Assembly (NCBI GenBank): GCA_017625775.1
Contig: JAGAKE010000002.1
Span: 186,001-250,000 of the forward strand
Direction: 5' to 3'
Source: Fibrobacteraceae bacterium
Lineage (GTDB): Bacteria; Fibrobacterota; Fibrobacteria; Fibrobacterales; Fibrobacteraceae
DNA length: 64,000 bases
Shown in pieces: positions 1 through 8,903 of this stretch (positions are counted from its first letter, which is position 1; each line of letters begins with the position of its first letter). The notes beneath the pieces were generated by a model. It was given only the letters and a program-made list of their open reading frames with translations. It had not been told where the DNA came from and searched no databases. Position numbers and translations under genes: made by a program.

Positions 1-596
1 CCGCAGGAATTCAAAATGTAATGGCTTTACGAGGTGATCTTACTCCAGAACTAATGGCTTCGAATCGCGAACATTGGGATTATCGTCATGCGGTAGAATT
101 GGTTCGGGAATTGAAGGCTAGCGATGGAGATTTTTGTATAGGAGCGGCTTGTTATCCGGAGGTTCATCCAGAGAGTTCTAGTCAGCGAGAAGATATTCAA
201 TTTCTAAAAGAAAAAGTAGATGCTGGAGTTGATTTTTTAACAACTCAAATGGTTTTTGATAATAATTTATTTTTTAATTTTTTATACAAATTAAGAGAAG
301 CTGGTGTGCTTTGCCCTGTTATACCGGGAATTATGCCGATTACAAATGCAAATCAAGTTGAAAGAGCTATAAAACTTTCTGGCTCGTTTATGCCTCAGCG
401 ATTTAAATCATTAGTAGATAAATTTGGTAGTGATGCAGAAGCTATGAAACAAGCAGGAATAATTTATGCTTCTGATCAGATTATAGATTTATACGCTAAT
501 GGAATTAAGAATATTCATGTGTATTCTATGAATAAGCCAGATGTTGCCGAAGGAATATTCAGGAATGTCTCGGCAATGCTAGGAAAAGTGTTTTAA
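1..596 (+). CDS. metF: Methylenetetrahydrofolate reductase, 5'-truncated by window edge
   Basis: C-terminal part of MetF, the flavoprotein that reduces 5,10-methylene-THF to 5-methyl-THF for methionine synthesis. The open frame runs back through the window edge (codons from base 3 read AGIQNV before the internal Met at 21), matching the family's GI.NVLALRGD segment, so that ATG is not the start. Visible motifs are ALRGD, the GAACYPEVHPES substrate/flavin segment, the DFLTTQMVFDN strand, and PGIMPITNANQ near the C-terminus. A strong hairpin follows the stop codon. The identification rests on these barrel motifs and is secure; only the N-terminal third is missing. Confidence 0.95.
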   Translation, partial: AGIQNVMALRGDLTPELMASNREHWDYRHAVELVRELKASDGDFCIGAACYPEVHPESSSQREDIQFLKEKVDAGVDFLTTQMVFDNNLFFNFLYKLREAGVLCPVIPGIMPITNANQVERAIKLSGSFMPQRFKSLVDKFGSDAEAMKQAGIIYASDQIIDLYANGIKNIHVYSMNKPDVAEGIFRNVSAMLGKVF

Positions 597-600
597 CTAA

Positions 601-632
601 AAAAAATCCCGCCTTCGGCGGGATTTAAATTT
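601..632. terminator. Bidirectional hairpin terminator between metF and the barrel gene
   Basis: Stem AAATCCCGC (604-612) pairs with GCGGGATTT (618-626) around a CTTCG loop. It is flanked by A-runs and T-runs, so it can end transcription from metF (+) and from the convergent gene at 652-1761 (-). Confidence 0.85.
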
Positions 633-651
633 CTGCTGAGATTCTAAAAAT

Positions 652-1761
652 TTAAAATTGAACTTGACCGCTGATTCCAAACGAAACGGTATTTGCCCCG
701 ATGTGGCGCTTGTTGTAGCCACCCCAGAATACAAGTTCCGCATTGGCAGTTGGATAGAAATAAATGTTAGGTCCAATAAAATGGAACGTATCGTCGTCTA
801 TTTCATTGCTTGGATCATGAAGTTCGTAAGCTAAACCAATGGCGAGTTTTTTGTGAAGACTAAAGGATGGCTCAATAGCGAATAAGGTTTGTTCATCGGT
901 AAAGATTTGCTTTTCTACAGGTTCTTTTTCATCGGCGAGTAAAGCTTGGAAAAATGTTAAACCAATATTGAAAAAGTCATAAGAAAAGGAGGGCTCAAGT
1001 AAGAAAGTGTGAACGCCAGTTCCTTGATAAGGGTGTGTTCCCCAAGCAAGCATAACGCCATAATTCATTAAATCTTTGCTTTTTGAATAATTGATTTCTG
1101 TTCCAAAGAAATAAGTGTAGGAGCGCCCGATGTCATCGCCAAAAGCCCAATCGGCACTAGGGGTAATGACAAGATGTTCATCTGTTTTTGAAAGGATTTC
1201 AAATGGATAGGAACCATAGACAATGAGTGAAGAAATGTTGTTTTCGGCTGCTCCAATGTAAACACGTCCTTCTCCTAATTCCATTCCAACACCACGAACA
1301 GTTTCGTCGCGCTTGATAGCGGCATACCTGCCTGTGTCTCGCCAATAATAATAGTTGAAGGCTCCGGCGTTGTAGGTTAAATCACCGAAAAGGAATGCGG
1401 CTCCAGGTGTGAATTCCCAGCGGAATTGAATACCATCAAAATAGAACGCTGTGTATCTACCTTCAGAATCATCAATTGCTGTTGCTCTCGCTAAGCCATG
1501 ACGGATTTCAGAATCTTCGCGTTCACCATCTTGATTGATGAAAGTGCTTCTAGTTAAGGTGTTTACGGTTACAGAAAAATTTTCGTCCATATAAGCCGTA
1601 AGAGAAAGTCCGATATCTTGGTTGGCTGCATTAGTAGGACTGAAATCTTTGTCCCAGTATGAGGCATAATCAGCTTGAATATCGCCATTAATTTCTACAT
1701 CAGCAGCGAAAAGACAAGCGGCTGCAGTTAAAATGGTAATGGGCAAAATGGTTTTAGCCAT
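652..1761 (-). CDS. Predicted outer-membrane beta-barrel protein
   Basis: A 369-residue protein with an N-terminal signal peptide (hydrophobic run after MAKTILP, cleavage predicted near CLFAAD). The body shows alternating aromatic and polar strands, many Tyr, Phe and Trp residues, and a C-terminal strand ending in Phe (SGQVQF), all typical of an outer-membrane barrel. The N-terminal DVEINGDIQADYASYWD segment recalls porin-like first strands. An AAGGA Shine-Dalgarno precedes the ATG. It faces divergently away from the LolA-like operon across about 230 bp. I do not recognise a specific substrate or family; a Fibrobacter-type porin is the likeliest class. Confidence 0.7.
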   Translation of the reverse strand: MAKTILPITILTAAACLFAADVEINGDIQADYASYWDKDFSPTNAANQDIGLSLTAYMDENFSVTVNTLTRSTFINQDGEREDSEIRHGLARATAIDDSEGRYTAFYFDGIQFRWEFTPGAAFLFGDLTYNAGAFNYYYWRDTGRYAAIKRDETVRGVGMELGEGRVYIGAAENNISSLIVYGSYPFEILSKTDEHLVITPSADWAFGDDIGRSYTYFFGTEINYSKSKDLMNYGVMLAWGTHPYQGTGVHTFLLEPSFSYDFFNIGLTFFQALLADEKEPVEKQIFTDEQTLFAIEPSFSLHKKLAIGLAYELHDPSNEIDDDTFHFIGPNIYFYPTANAELVFWGGYNKRHIGANTVSFGISGQVQF

Positions 1762-1841
1762 ACAATTCCTTTTGAAGGATTAAAATTCAAGGGAAAAAAT
1801 AGAAAAAGTCTATTGCTTTTTTCCATAGTTGTTTTAAAATA

Positions 1842-1931
1842 ATGCTTGAAATTACGATTTTAGAGAATGAACGCCTAGCTTTAAAATATATGCTAATCAA
1901 GAAGTTTACGCGTTGTTATTGTCCTGAATGA
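1842..1931 (+). pseudogene. Possible remnant of a response-regulator N-terminus (29 codons)
   Basis: A short open frame in the divergent spacer encodes MLEITILENERLALKYML and then about ten more residues before TGA. The pattern I.IL(E/D)(N/D)E..AL.Y resembles the first strand, acidic pocket and helix of a CheY-like receiver domain. No continuation of the fold is seen in any frame after the stop codon, and no ribosome-binding site is visible. It may be a decayed fragment or chance. The rest of the 1762-1989 spacer holds only AT-rich sequence where promoters of both divergent units must lie. Confidence 0.2.
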
Positions 1932-1989
1932 TTATTTTTATTTGCTAGGAGTAGATGTATTTTTTAAATTTTGTTCATTCGGAGAATTT

Positions 1990-2607
1990 ATGAAAATATT
2001 AGCTGTTCTTTTTTTGTGTGCCAATATGGTTTTTGCTATTTCTGCAACGGAGGCTATGGAAAAATCTAAAAATTGGTTTAAGTCATCAGACACATGGTCT
2101 TTTAAGTTTCGTGCAGAAACATTTTTGGCTGATTCTCCATCTTCTGGAATTCAATCGGGAGATTTGTTAGTTGGGAGCAAAAATAGGTTTCGTTTAAGTA
2201 TTCCTGGAATTACGTTTATCAGTGATGGAGAAAGTCTTTGGCAGTGGAATATTGAGCAAAAGCAAGTATTGATTAAAGCCGTTGCTGATTTAGAATCCTC
2301 TCTTCACCCTTCCGAGCTCCTTTTTAAGTACTTGAACTGTAAAGCGCTTAGTTTAAAAGAAAATGAATGGAAAGGAAAAAAGGTTTATGTGTTGACGCTT
2401 TCTCCTGAACAATACGCCGATCAATTTGTAGAAATGGAAGTTTGGCTTTCCCAAAAGGATTTTTCTCCTGTTCGTTTATATACAGTGGATGTAATGAAGA
2501 ATTCAACATGGTATGATGTTTCCGAATGGAAAACCTTAAAAAATGTAAAGCCAGAAAACTTTAAGTTTAAAACTCCTGCGGGTATTGATGAAATTGATAT
2601 GCGCTAA
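1990..2607 (+). CDS. LolA-like periplasmic outer-membrane lipoprotein carrier protein
   Basis: A 205-residue exported protein with the LolA/LolB half-barrel pattern: signal peptide MKILAVLFLCANMVFA, a charged N-terminal helix (EAMEKSKNWFKSSDTW), then successive beta strands with the family's SGDLLVGSKNRFRLSIPG and DGESLWQWN segments. LolA shuttles lipoproteins from the LolCDE complex to the outer membrane. The start at 1990 is chosen because GGAG at 1981-1984 sits 5 nt upstream; an in-frame start at 1942 would add a charged leader in front of the signal peptide. First gene of a four-gene run ending in recF. Carrier function for a specific cargo cannot be read from sequence. Confidence 0.72.
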   Translation: MKILAVLFLCANMVFAISATEAMEKSKNWFKSSDTWSFKFRAETFLADSPSSGIQSGDLLVGSKNRFRLSIPGITFISDGESLWQWNIEQKQVLIKAVADLESSLHPSELLFKYLNCKALSLKENEWKGKKVYVLTLSPEQYADQFVEMEVWLSQKDFSPVRLYTVDVMKNSTWYDVSEWKTLKNVKPENFKFKTPAGIDEIDMR

Positions 2608-2619
2608 AGGGTGAATGTA

Positions 2620-4212
2620 ATGAAACATTTTTTATTCTTAATTTTATTTTCTTTTACAAATATTTTTGCAGCTGGAGAGTTGCTGGTTAGCAATTATTCT
2701 TTTGCAACATGTGGGTATTCTAAAGGAAAACTTTGGGTGTTTTCGCGGGGCGATGCTAATGGTGGTTTTTCTTTGCTTGAATTTGGTGAAGGTTCACCAT
2801 TACGAGTGCTTTCTAGCCAATTCTCAATCTTTGAAAATGAAGTAGAATATACGGCCGTTCATGACGGAATTTTAAGTGATGCGTTGGCAGAACGTCGCCG
2901 AATTCCTTTTGAAGATGCTGGTAAATTAGGAAAAGTGCTTCCGATGTATGGGATTGATTCTATTGGAAATTATCGGAAACCTATGGGGTTTATTTCTATC
3001 CGAGGAATTGAAGAAGGCGGACTTTCATATATTCCGTTATCAAATCCTGAAGTAACATATTCTGATACAGTTCCTGCATTGATGGATGGAGCCATCTTTG
3101 GATTTGCTTATGATTCTTCTTCTAATGTTTTGTGGGCGGCTCGAGGAACATCTGGAATTCTGCGTTATGATTTTTCAAAAGGGTTAGGAAATGTTCAAGA
3201 AAAATCTTTTGTGCTGAATAAAAAGGAAAAACGTTTAGATACTCTTCAATATGCTCAAAAATTGCGACTAGCCGATTATCCGGCTGTATTAGATGTAAAA
3301 ATGGAACCTTCTTCAAGAAAGCTCTTACTGGCGACAACTTCAGGATTATGGATTCAAGAAGATTACTCTTCAAATAAATTTAAAAGTGTCCCCGCTTTAG
3401 AAACTTCTCGAGTGACAGGCGTTTGGCTTGGAGGAACTCCATTGCAATATATTGCAGAAACCGCAAGGCAAAAAGATGGACATTTAGAAAATAAATTATG
3501 GCGTTCTTTTGATGGAAATAAATTTACTGAAGTGGTATTTCGAGATACGACTGGTAAGCAAGTTGTTTCTGCGTATGATCGTTCTGATTATAGTGTTAGT
3601 GGGGTTTCATTTATTGGAAAAAAAGCGTTTGTGGCTGTTCGCGCTGTTGGCGGTGCGGAAAGTGGTCTGTTGAATTTAGATTCGTTGGGAGCCATTCCGT
3701 GGGAATCAGAAAACCAGTGGTTGTATGGTTTAGAAGCTGGGGTAGTTAATAGAAATACAATGATATTGTCTGTCGGAGATTGGACTTTGCCAAATGGCGG
3801 TAAGGGATTGTCAGTAACAACTTATGGAAATGGAATTTCTGTTTCGGCTGACTCTGGAAAAACGTGGCAGCCTGTATTGAATCAAGCGGCGGTAGGAAAG
3901 AACCTAGCATCTATTCGAATGGTCCCTTCCGTAATGGCGGCCGATGGGGAATCTCTTGTGGCTTATAATTTGTCAAAAGAATCTAAGGTAACCATAGAAG
4001 TTTTTAGTTACGATATGCGAAAGGTGAGAACTATTGTAAAAGACGCTCTTCGCCCTGCTTCTGCAGGGAGAAGCACCAATGCTGCTGAAGATATTTGGGA
4101 TGGCCGAGATGATATGGGACGAGCCGTGACGATGGGAATTTATTATGTGAGAGTAAAAGATAATCATGGTCATGTTGGCTGGGGAAAAGTCATGACTTTG
4201 GGAGGCCGTTAA
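2620..4212 (+). CDS. Secreted beta-propeller-like protein with C-terminal FlgD-type Ig domain
   Basis: A 530-residue exported protein (signal peptide MKHFLFLILFSFTNIFA). The body contains repeated beta segments and an Asp-box-like SADSGKTW motif near residue 415, suggesting a propeller. The last ~80 residues (VTIEVFSYDMRKVRTIV ... GIYYVRVKDNHG) match the FlgD Ig-like fold that often forms the C-terminal end of secreted proteins in the FCB group. ATG 2620 is preferred over the in-frame GTG 2611 because AAAGGG lies 8 nt upstream. Its stop overlaps the next start (TAATG). The PorV-like barrel next door suggests a type IX-like export or surface assembly link, which is inference. Confidence 0.6.
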   Translation: MKHFLFLILFSFTNIFAAGELLVSNYSFATCGYSKGKLWVFSRGDANGGFSLLEFGEGSPLRVLSSQFSIFENEVEYTAVHDGILSDALAERRRIPFEDAGKLGKVLPMYGIDSIGNYRKPMGFISIRGIEEGGLSYIPLSNPEVTYSDTVPALMDGAIFGFAYDSSSNVLWAARGTSGILRYDFSKGLGNVQEKSFVLNKKEKRLDTLQYAQKLRLADYPAVLDVKMEPSSRKLLLATTSGLWIQEDYSSNKFKSVPALETSRVTGVWLGGTPLQYIAETARQKDGHLENKLWRSFDGNKFTEVVFRDTTGKQVVSAYDRSDYSVSGVSFIGKKAFVAVRAVGGAESGLLNLDSLGAIPWESENQWLYGLEAGVVNRNTMILSVGDWTLPNGGKGLSVTTYGNGISVSADSGKTWQPVLNQAAVGKNLASIRMVPSVMAADGESLVAYNLSKESKVTIEVFSYDMRKVRTIVKDALRPASAGRSTNAAEDIWDGRDDMGRAVTMGIYYVRVKDNHGHVGWGKVMTLGGR

Positions 4213-5237
4213 TGCGCTACAGGATTATACTTTTAGGATTGCTATTTGCATCTCTTGCTTTTGCAGGGAAGAGCGCTCGTTTAGGTGGTTTTGATGGTTT
4301 TGTTGAACGTATGGGGGCTTCTGCTCGAGAATTGGGAAGAGGAAACACTGGTTCTGCCGATACTTTAGCTCAACCAGGCGCTTATTGGAACCCGGCTCTT
4401 TTAGCATTTAGAAAAAATATTTCGTATTCATTACATGCAGAAAAAAGAGATTTAGATAGAGCAGGTGGCTCTTTAGGAATTGAAGGGAAAATAGGTTCTC
4501 GCATGGGAATTGGCGGAGCTATTTTGTATCGAGGGGATTGGGATTTTAAGGTGATTGATGAAGATGATCAAACACTAGGAAATGCGTCTCCATTTTTTTC
4601 AATGATGTATTTAGGCTTTTCTTACCGATTGACTAGGCGAGATGCTGTTGGAATATCGCTTTCTATGAGTTATGATAATTTAGGAATAGCAGAATTTTAT
4701 GACGATATTGATGTAGAAGATGGTTATCGTAGCCCTGTAACTTTTAATTTGGGTTTTGTGAGACAAATTAATGAAAAATGGTCTTTATCTGTAGTCGTTC
4801 GAAATTTAAGTTTTGATAAAAATTTAACCGCTTCTTGGACAAAAACAACAAGTGGCGATAATTCTTTAGAATCAACAGAAGGCGTTCGTCCCAAAACATT
4901 GCAAGTAGGCGTGGGGTATCGTTCAGTGCTTTTTGGTCGTTACGCCGCTTTATGGTTAGAGGCGATTGATTACCAAATGTCTGAGGTGTTCCTTGCTTTT
5001 GACCCTGACGCTCATTATTGGACCGCTCGTTTAGGTGCCGAATATGAAGTAATTCCAAGAGGAATGGTGCGTTTAGGATTTGATGATATGAATTTTACCG
5101 CTGGCCTTGGTTATAGTTTTGATGTTCGTATAGGCAAGAAAAAATGGCCGTTTGAAGTGAACTATGCTTTGATTTATGAATCCGAAGCGGATCTCTGGAA
5201 TCCATTAAGTTTTGCTATAAGGGGATTTATTCCTTGA
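4212..5237 (+). CDS. PorV/PorQ-like (UPF0164-type) outer-membrane barrel
   Basis: A 341-residue barrel protein with signal peptide MRYRIILLGLLFASLAFA. The N-terminal signature MGASARELGRGNTG followed by GAYWNPALL is the hallmark of the PorV/PorQ/UPF0164 family (FadL-like fold). Later segments alternate glycine, aromatic and polar residues as in transmembrane strands. In Bacteroidota, PorV acts with the type IX secretion machinery. Here the partner could be the FlgD-domain protein encoded just upstream. Start overlaps the previous stop by one base and the end overlaps recF by 4 nt, so all are cotranscribed. Confidence 0.68.
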   Translation: MRYRIILLGLLFASLAFAGKSARLGGFDGFVERMGASARELGRGNTGSADTLAQPGAYWNPALLAFRKNISYSLHAEKRDLDRAGGSLGIEGKIGSRMGIGGAILYRGDWDFKVIDEDDQTLGNASPFFSMMYLGFSYRLTRRDAVGISLSMSYDNLGIAEFYDDIDVEDGYRSPVTFNLGFVRQINEKWSLSVVVRNLSFDKNLTASWTKTTSGDNSLESTEGVRPKTLQVGVGYRSVLFGRYAALWLEAIDYQMSEVFLAFDPDAHYWTARLGAEYEVIPRGMVRLGFDDMNFTAGLGYSFDVRIGKKKWPFEVNYALIYESEADLWNPLSFAIRGFIP

Positions 5238-6304
5238 TAGAAAAAATTCTTTTAGATGGAGTTCGAGCGCTTCCTTTTCAGAAGAGAAATTTTTCTTCTG
5301 GAATTACAGTGGTTAGTGGTCCGAATGGTTCTGGGAAAACCTCTTTGTTAGAAGCTCTTTTTCTATTATGTCAGGGTTTTTCATTTCGAACTAGAGACTT
5401 AAAATCAATTCTTTCATGGTATGCTTCCGAAGCTATTTTGCGAGCAGAATTAGTTTCAGAAACAAAACAATCAACTAGAGCGCTTCGCATTACAAAAGAT
5501 GCTATCACTGCTAAGAAAGAAGGAGAATTATGTCGAGGAGTTTCGGCGTTTTTTGGAGAATTCCCTGCGGTGATGATGCAACCTTCTGACATTGAATTAG
5601 TGCGTGGAGCTCCGGAAATTCGTCGTCGTTGGATGGATGAAATTTTATGTTTCCAATCAAAAAAAAATGCGGACTTATTACGTCGTTATCGTCGAATTTT
5701 ATCTCAAAGAAATGAATGGTTGCATGGTTTTCGTCAAGGAAAATCGGTTGGTGGAGAAGAGGTTTTTGTAGTACTTTCTCAACAATTAGTTTCTTTGGGC
5801 GCCGCTCTTTGGCAAGAACGCTTTAGGTTAATAGATAATTTATCTTTGTTAATTCCTGAATATTATTTAAAATTATCGGCAGGAAAAGAAGAAGTTCGCG
5901 TATCTTATCGAACGGTTTTAGATTCAAGAGAATCTTTAGAAACTCAGTTTATGGAATTGCTTGAAAAGAATGAAGATTCTGAACGCCGTTTAGGAATGAC
6001 ATTAGTTGGCCCTCATCGCGATGATTTTATTCTTTGGCTTTCTGATTATGAAATGCGTTCAATTGGTTCGCAAGGGCAATGTCGTTCGGCCTCCATTGCT
6101 ATGCGCATGTCTGCAATAGATGTAGCTTCTGCAATGAGTTTACCTCCTGTATTACTTTTAGATGATATTTTGGCAGAATTAGATTTTAATCGCCGTTTAG
6201 CGGTTTCTGAAATGATTCGAGAAAAAAAATGTCAAGTATTTGTAGCAACACCACAAGAAAAAGATTTACCCTTTTCGCCAGATGATTCAATTATCTTTGG
6301 CTAG
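5234..6304 (+). CDS. recF: DNA replication and repair protein RecF
   Basis: A 356-residue SMC-like ATPase that loads RecA at single-strand gaps with RecO and RecR. Visible motifs: Walker A GPNGSGKT at residues 29-36, LVGPHRDDF, the ABC-type signature region GSQGQCRS, and Walker B LLLDDILAELD. Length matches the family. The start is TTG at 5234, overlapping the preceding TGA (TTGA), with GGGG at 5221-5224 about 9 nt upstream. The gene is not next to dnaN or gyrB here but is the last member of an envelope-protein operon, an unusual setting. Confidence 0.95.
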   Translation: MIEKILLDGVRALPFQKRNFSSGITVVSGPNGSGKTSLLEALFLLCQGFSFRTRDLKSILSWYASEAILRAELVSETKQSTRALRITKDAITAKKEGELCRGVSAFFGEFPAVMMQPSDIELVRGAPEIRRRWMDEILCFQSKKNADLLRRYRRILSQRNEWLHGFRQGKSVGGEEVFVVLSQQLVSLGAALWQERFRLIDNLSLLIPEYYLKLSAGKEEVRVSYRTVLDSRESLETQFMELLEKNEDSERRLGMTLVGPHRDDFILWLSDYEMRSIGSQGQCRSASIAMRMSAIDVASAMSLPPVLLLDDILAELDFNRRLAVSEMIREKKCQVFVATPQEKDLPFSPDDSIIFG

Positions 6305-6317
6305 TAAAATATTTGAT

Positions 6318-7772
6318 TTAATTAGTTGAATTGAATTTTTGGATTATTTTTTTTGCTTGAATAGCGAAAATATCGGTATTATTGAGTTCAATGACTTTTT
6401 CTAAACGTTTAATTCCTTCTTCTGGAATCATAGATTGAGAAACTCGAATTTCACCAATTAGAAATAAGGCTTTTCGTGCCATTCTTTCGTCTTTTTCGGA
6501 AACAAGAGATTTTTCTAAAAATAAAATGGCGGCTTCGTATAATTTCTTTTGATAAGCGCTTGTTCCCCATTCTAACCATTGTATGCTTGAGATTTCAATG
6601 TATAAAGAGGGATTCACTATTTTTTTTGCAATGTCTGTAATGGTTTCTTGATCTACATCGGCTTCTAGTAAAAGAGAGTGCATTGCTTCACCTAGATATT
6701 TTCCTGCTAGAGTAAAATCGCCTCGCATAGCACAGGAAAATCCTTCATCAAGTTTAGCTCTAGTATTTTTTTTCTTTTGTTCAGCAAAGTTTTGTTTGGG
6801 AGCATTTGCTTTTTCAAGTTTCTTTTCTCTTTCTGATTCTTTTTTGCTCTTTTTGGGGAATGGTATGTATTTACCAGCGAATGTTCCGCCAATAAAAAAT
6901 ACTATGGATAAAATAATTACAGCTACATAAATTTTTGAACAGGTAAACCAATAAAGTAAAAGCCCAAATAAAAGAAGGATTGAAGCAGGGATTAGAATAG
7001 TTTTTTCTGCCATTTTTCCGGCATAATTTCTACAAATACAACCAAGAATAAAAGCTATTCCAAAAGCTAGTCCGACATACGATTCGTTATTGTTTGCAAA
7101 AAATGAAGTTTGGCTTAGACCTAATAAAAAAACATTTCCTAAAATTTGCGATGCAAATAATAGAAGAATACCGATACATTTTCCAAAACGATTTTCTATA
7201 AAATTTGCCACGAATAGAAGGCTAACTGATTGCAATAAGAAAATCCAAAGATTTGGGAAAAGGAGCCATTGAAAAAGAACTTGACTAATTTCTGGTTCGT
7301 TGGTGTTTAGTTTTAACCTATAAATTAATTTTGTGTCTGTGTAAGATTTGATGAGTTTGGTTTCTTCTTTTTGATAAAGCTTTTTGTCTGGAACCATATT
7401 TTGCACGGCAAAACTTTTGCTTCCCCCAGTTTCCCACCATTCTCGGAATTCAATTTTCATTTCTTGAATGCGTTTTTCTGGCACTAAAGAAGGATTCTTT
7501 TCTTTGTATTTATTGAGATAGGCGTTTAATTCTTCATTATACAATTCGTTTGTTGGAGAAAGCCCTACGGCTTGGAATTTGGCAGCTCCTTCTTGTTCCC
7601 AATATTCTTGAAATAAAGACTTTTGATGGGATAATCTTCTTGATTCTTGCCAAGACGGCCCATACTCTAAAATAGCTTGCATGCAAAGTATTAAAAAGGA
7701 AATTCCTAAGAATATGTAAAATGTCAAACTTTGTTGTTTGAAAAAAACTTGGATTTTCTTTAAGACAGGCAT
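6318..7772 (-). CDS. Rhomboid-like membrane protein with TPR-like tail, predicted inactive protease
   Basis: A 484-residue protein: one N-terminal membrane segment (about 19-33), a soluble region with two 36-residue repeats (FQEYWEQEG... and FREWWETGG...), a multi-span core, a basic linker near 300-330, and a helical TPR-like C-terminal region (NTRAKLDEGFSCAMRGD onward). The core follows rhomboid topology (NFIENRFG after the first core helix, IGGTFAG near the last). However, the oxyanion Asn position reads Gln, the GxSG motif reads NESY, and the final His reads Phe. This suggests a pseudo-rhomboid. It starts 3 bp after the kinase stop and is probably translated with it. Confidence 0.55.
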   Translation of the reverse strand: MPVLKKIQVFFKQQSLTFYIFLGISFLILCMQAILEYGPSWQESRRLSHQKSLFQEYWEQEGAAKFQAVGLSPTNELYNEELNAYLNKYKEKNPSLVPEKRIQEMKIEFREWWETGGSKSFAVQNMVPDKKLYQKEETKLIKSYTDTKLIYRLKLNTNEPEISQVLFQWLLFPNLWIFLLQSVSLLFVANFIENRFGKCIGILLLFASQILGNVFLLGLSQTSFFANNNESYVGLAFGIAFILGCICRNYAGKMAEKTILIPASILLLFGLLLYWFTCSKIYVAVIILSIVFFIGGTFAGKYIPFPKKSKKESEREKKLEKANAPKQNFAEQKKKNTRAKLDEGFSCAMRGDFTLAGKYLGEAMHSLLLEADVDQETITDIAKKIVNPSLYIEISSIQWLEWGTSAYQKKLYEAAILFLEKSLVSEKDERMARKALFLIGEIRVSQSMIPEEGIKRLEKVIELNNTDIFAIQAKKIIQKFNSTN

Positions 7773-7775
7773 AGA

Positions 7776-8879
7776 CTATTTCTCAGATTTGTACTCTTTT
7801 AATTGATTCCACAAAAAATCGGTATTTACATCGCGGTAACCAAGAGAGTTAATGCGTTCTCTTAATTTATGTGCAATATTAAATAAGTTTTCACATTTTT
7901 GTATTCTTTCCAAACTATCAAAAATGGTAAGGTCATCAATCCATTTTCGAACTTCAGGGAAGTGAGAATGTTCAAAAACATTTTGTTTTCCGGTTTTAAG
8001 ATGTTCTAAATATCGTTCAGTAATTCGGTAACCATCTTCAATAAAAATTTTCATAGCATCTGGAAAAAGTTGCTTGCCCGTGAGATATTCATGCAAAATA
8101 ATTCCAAAACTAAAGTAATCTACAGAAGAAGATAAGTTTTCGCCCATAACAGCTTGTTCTGGAGCGCTATAACAAGGCGTGAGTTTACCTCCGTATTCGG
8201 TAACGCTTTCTCTTAACTTTGCTTGTGCGTAGCCGAAGTCGCAAATCAAAATTTTATGATTGTTGATGTGTTCTGGGTTTTGACACAACAAAAGATTTTT
8301 TGGTTTTAAATCTTTATGAATGATTTGGTAATAATGAAGTTGGCTAATGGTGTTTGCAAGATAAGCCATTTGCGCTAGGCGTTGTATGGTTTCTTCTTCG
8401 GTAAGTTCAGTTTTAAACATTTGGTCAAGAGAACAACCTCGAATAAATTCCATTTTAAAATAAGGATTGCGCCCAGCAATTCCACCGCCAAAACTTTGAA
8501 CAACTCCTTCAATGTTAGTAGCGCGAATCAAATTGTTTATTCTGATTTCATCTTGAAACGCACTAAGAAGCATGTTTAAACGATGTGCTCTGTTTTTACC
8601 GGGTGGTGCCCAAAATTTACAGATTTTTAAAACGATTTCTCGTTCGTTATATTTGGCGGCATCTGCTGCTCGCTCTATCCAGTAGTTGGCTCGAAATAGA
8701 TCGTTCGTTCCTTCTACAGAAATAGGTTCGGTTAATTGAATCCGTTCTACAGCACCACTATGTAAAAATTCAGGATGTTGGTCGAATAAGTATTGATATT
8801 CTTCCAAAGAACAATGTTCCCGCAAGGCAAGCTTGCGGGAAATGTAATCTAGTTTATTTGAAAGCCAAGTTCTAAACAC
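7776..8879 (-). CDS. Serine/threonine protein kinase (Hanks type)
   Basis: A 367-residue cytosolic kinase. Key sites visible: the ATP-binding lysine in IVLKI (about K85), an alpha-C Glu in DEIRI, the catalytic loop HKDLKPKN (188-195, HKD instead of HRD), DFG at 214-216, and the SAPE activation-segment motif near 238-241, followed by VDYFSFGIILHE. The glycine-rich loop is hard to find, so nucleotide binding may be atypical. No transmembrane segment or sensor domain is present. The GTG start is favoured by an exact TAAATTTG -10 ending 4 nt upstream. Its membrane-bound rhomboid-like neighbour is a candidate partner (inference). Confidence 0.85.
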   Translation of the reverse strand: MFRTWLSNKLDYISRKLALREHCSLEEYQYLFDQHPEFLHSGAVERIQLTEPISVEGTNDLFRANYWIERAADAAKYNEREIVLKICKFWAPPGKNRAHRLNMLLSAFQDEIRINNLIRATNIEGVVQSFGGGIAGRNPYFKMEFIRGCSLDQMFKTELTEEETIQRLAQMAYLANTISQLHYYQIIHKDLKPKNLLLCQNPEHINNHKILICDFGYAQAKLRESVTEYGGKLTPCYSAPEQAVMGENLSSSVDYFSFGIILHEYLTGKQLFPDAMKIFIEDGYRITERYLEHLKTGKQNVFEHSHFPEVRKWIDDLTIFDSLERIQKCENLFNIAHKLRERINSLGYRDVNTDFLWNQLKEYKSEK

Positions 8880-8883
8880 GGTA

Positions 8884-8891
8884 CAAATTTA
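8884..8891 (-). promoter_or_regulatory. -10 element TAAATTTG for the kinase gene, leaderless arrangement
   Basis: TAAATT is followed by 6 nt (TGTACC) and then the GTG start at 8879. No Shine-Dalgarno lies between, so the transcript should begin at or near the start codon. Confidence 0.5.
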
Positions 8892-8903
8892 GTTAAATAA
8901 GAA

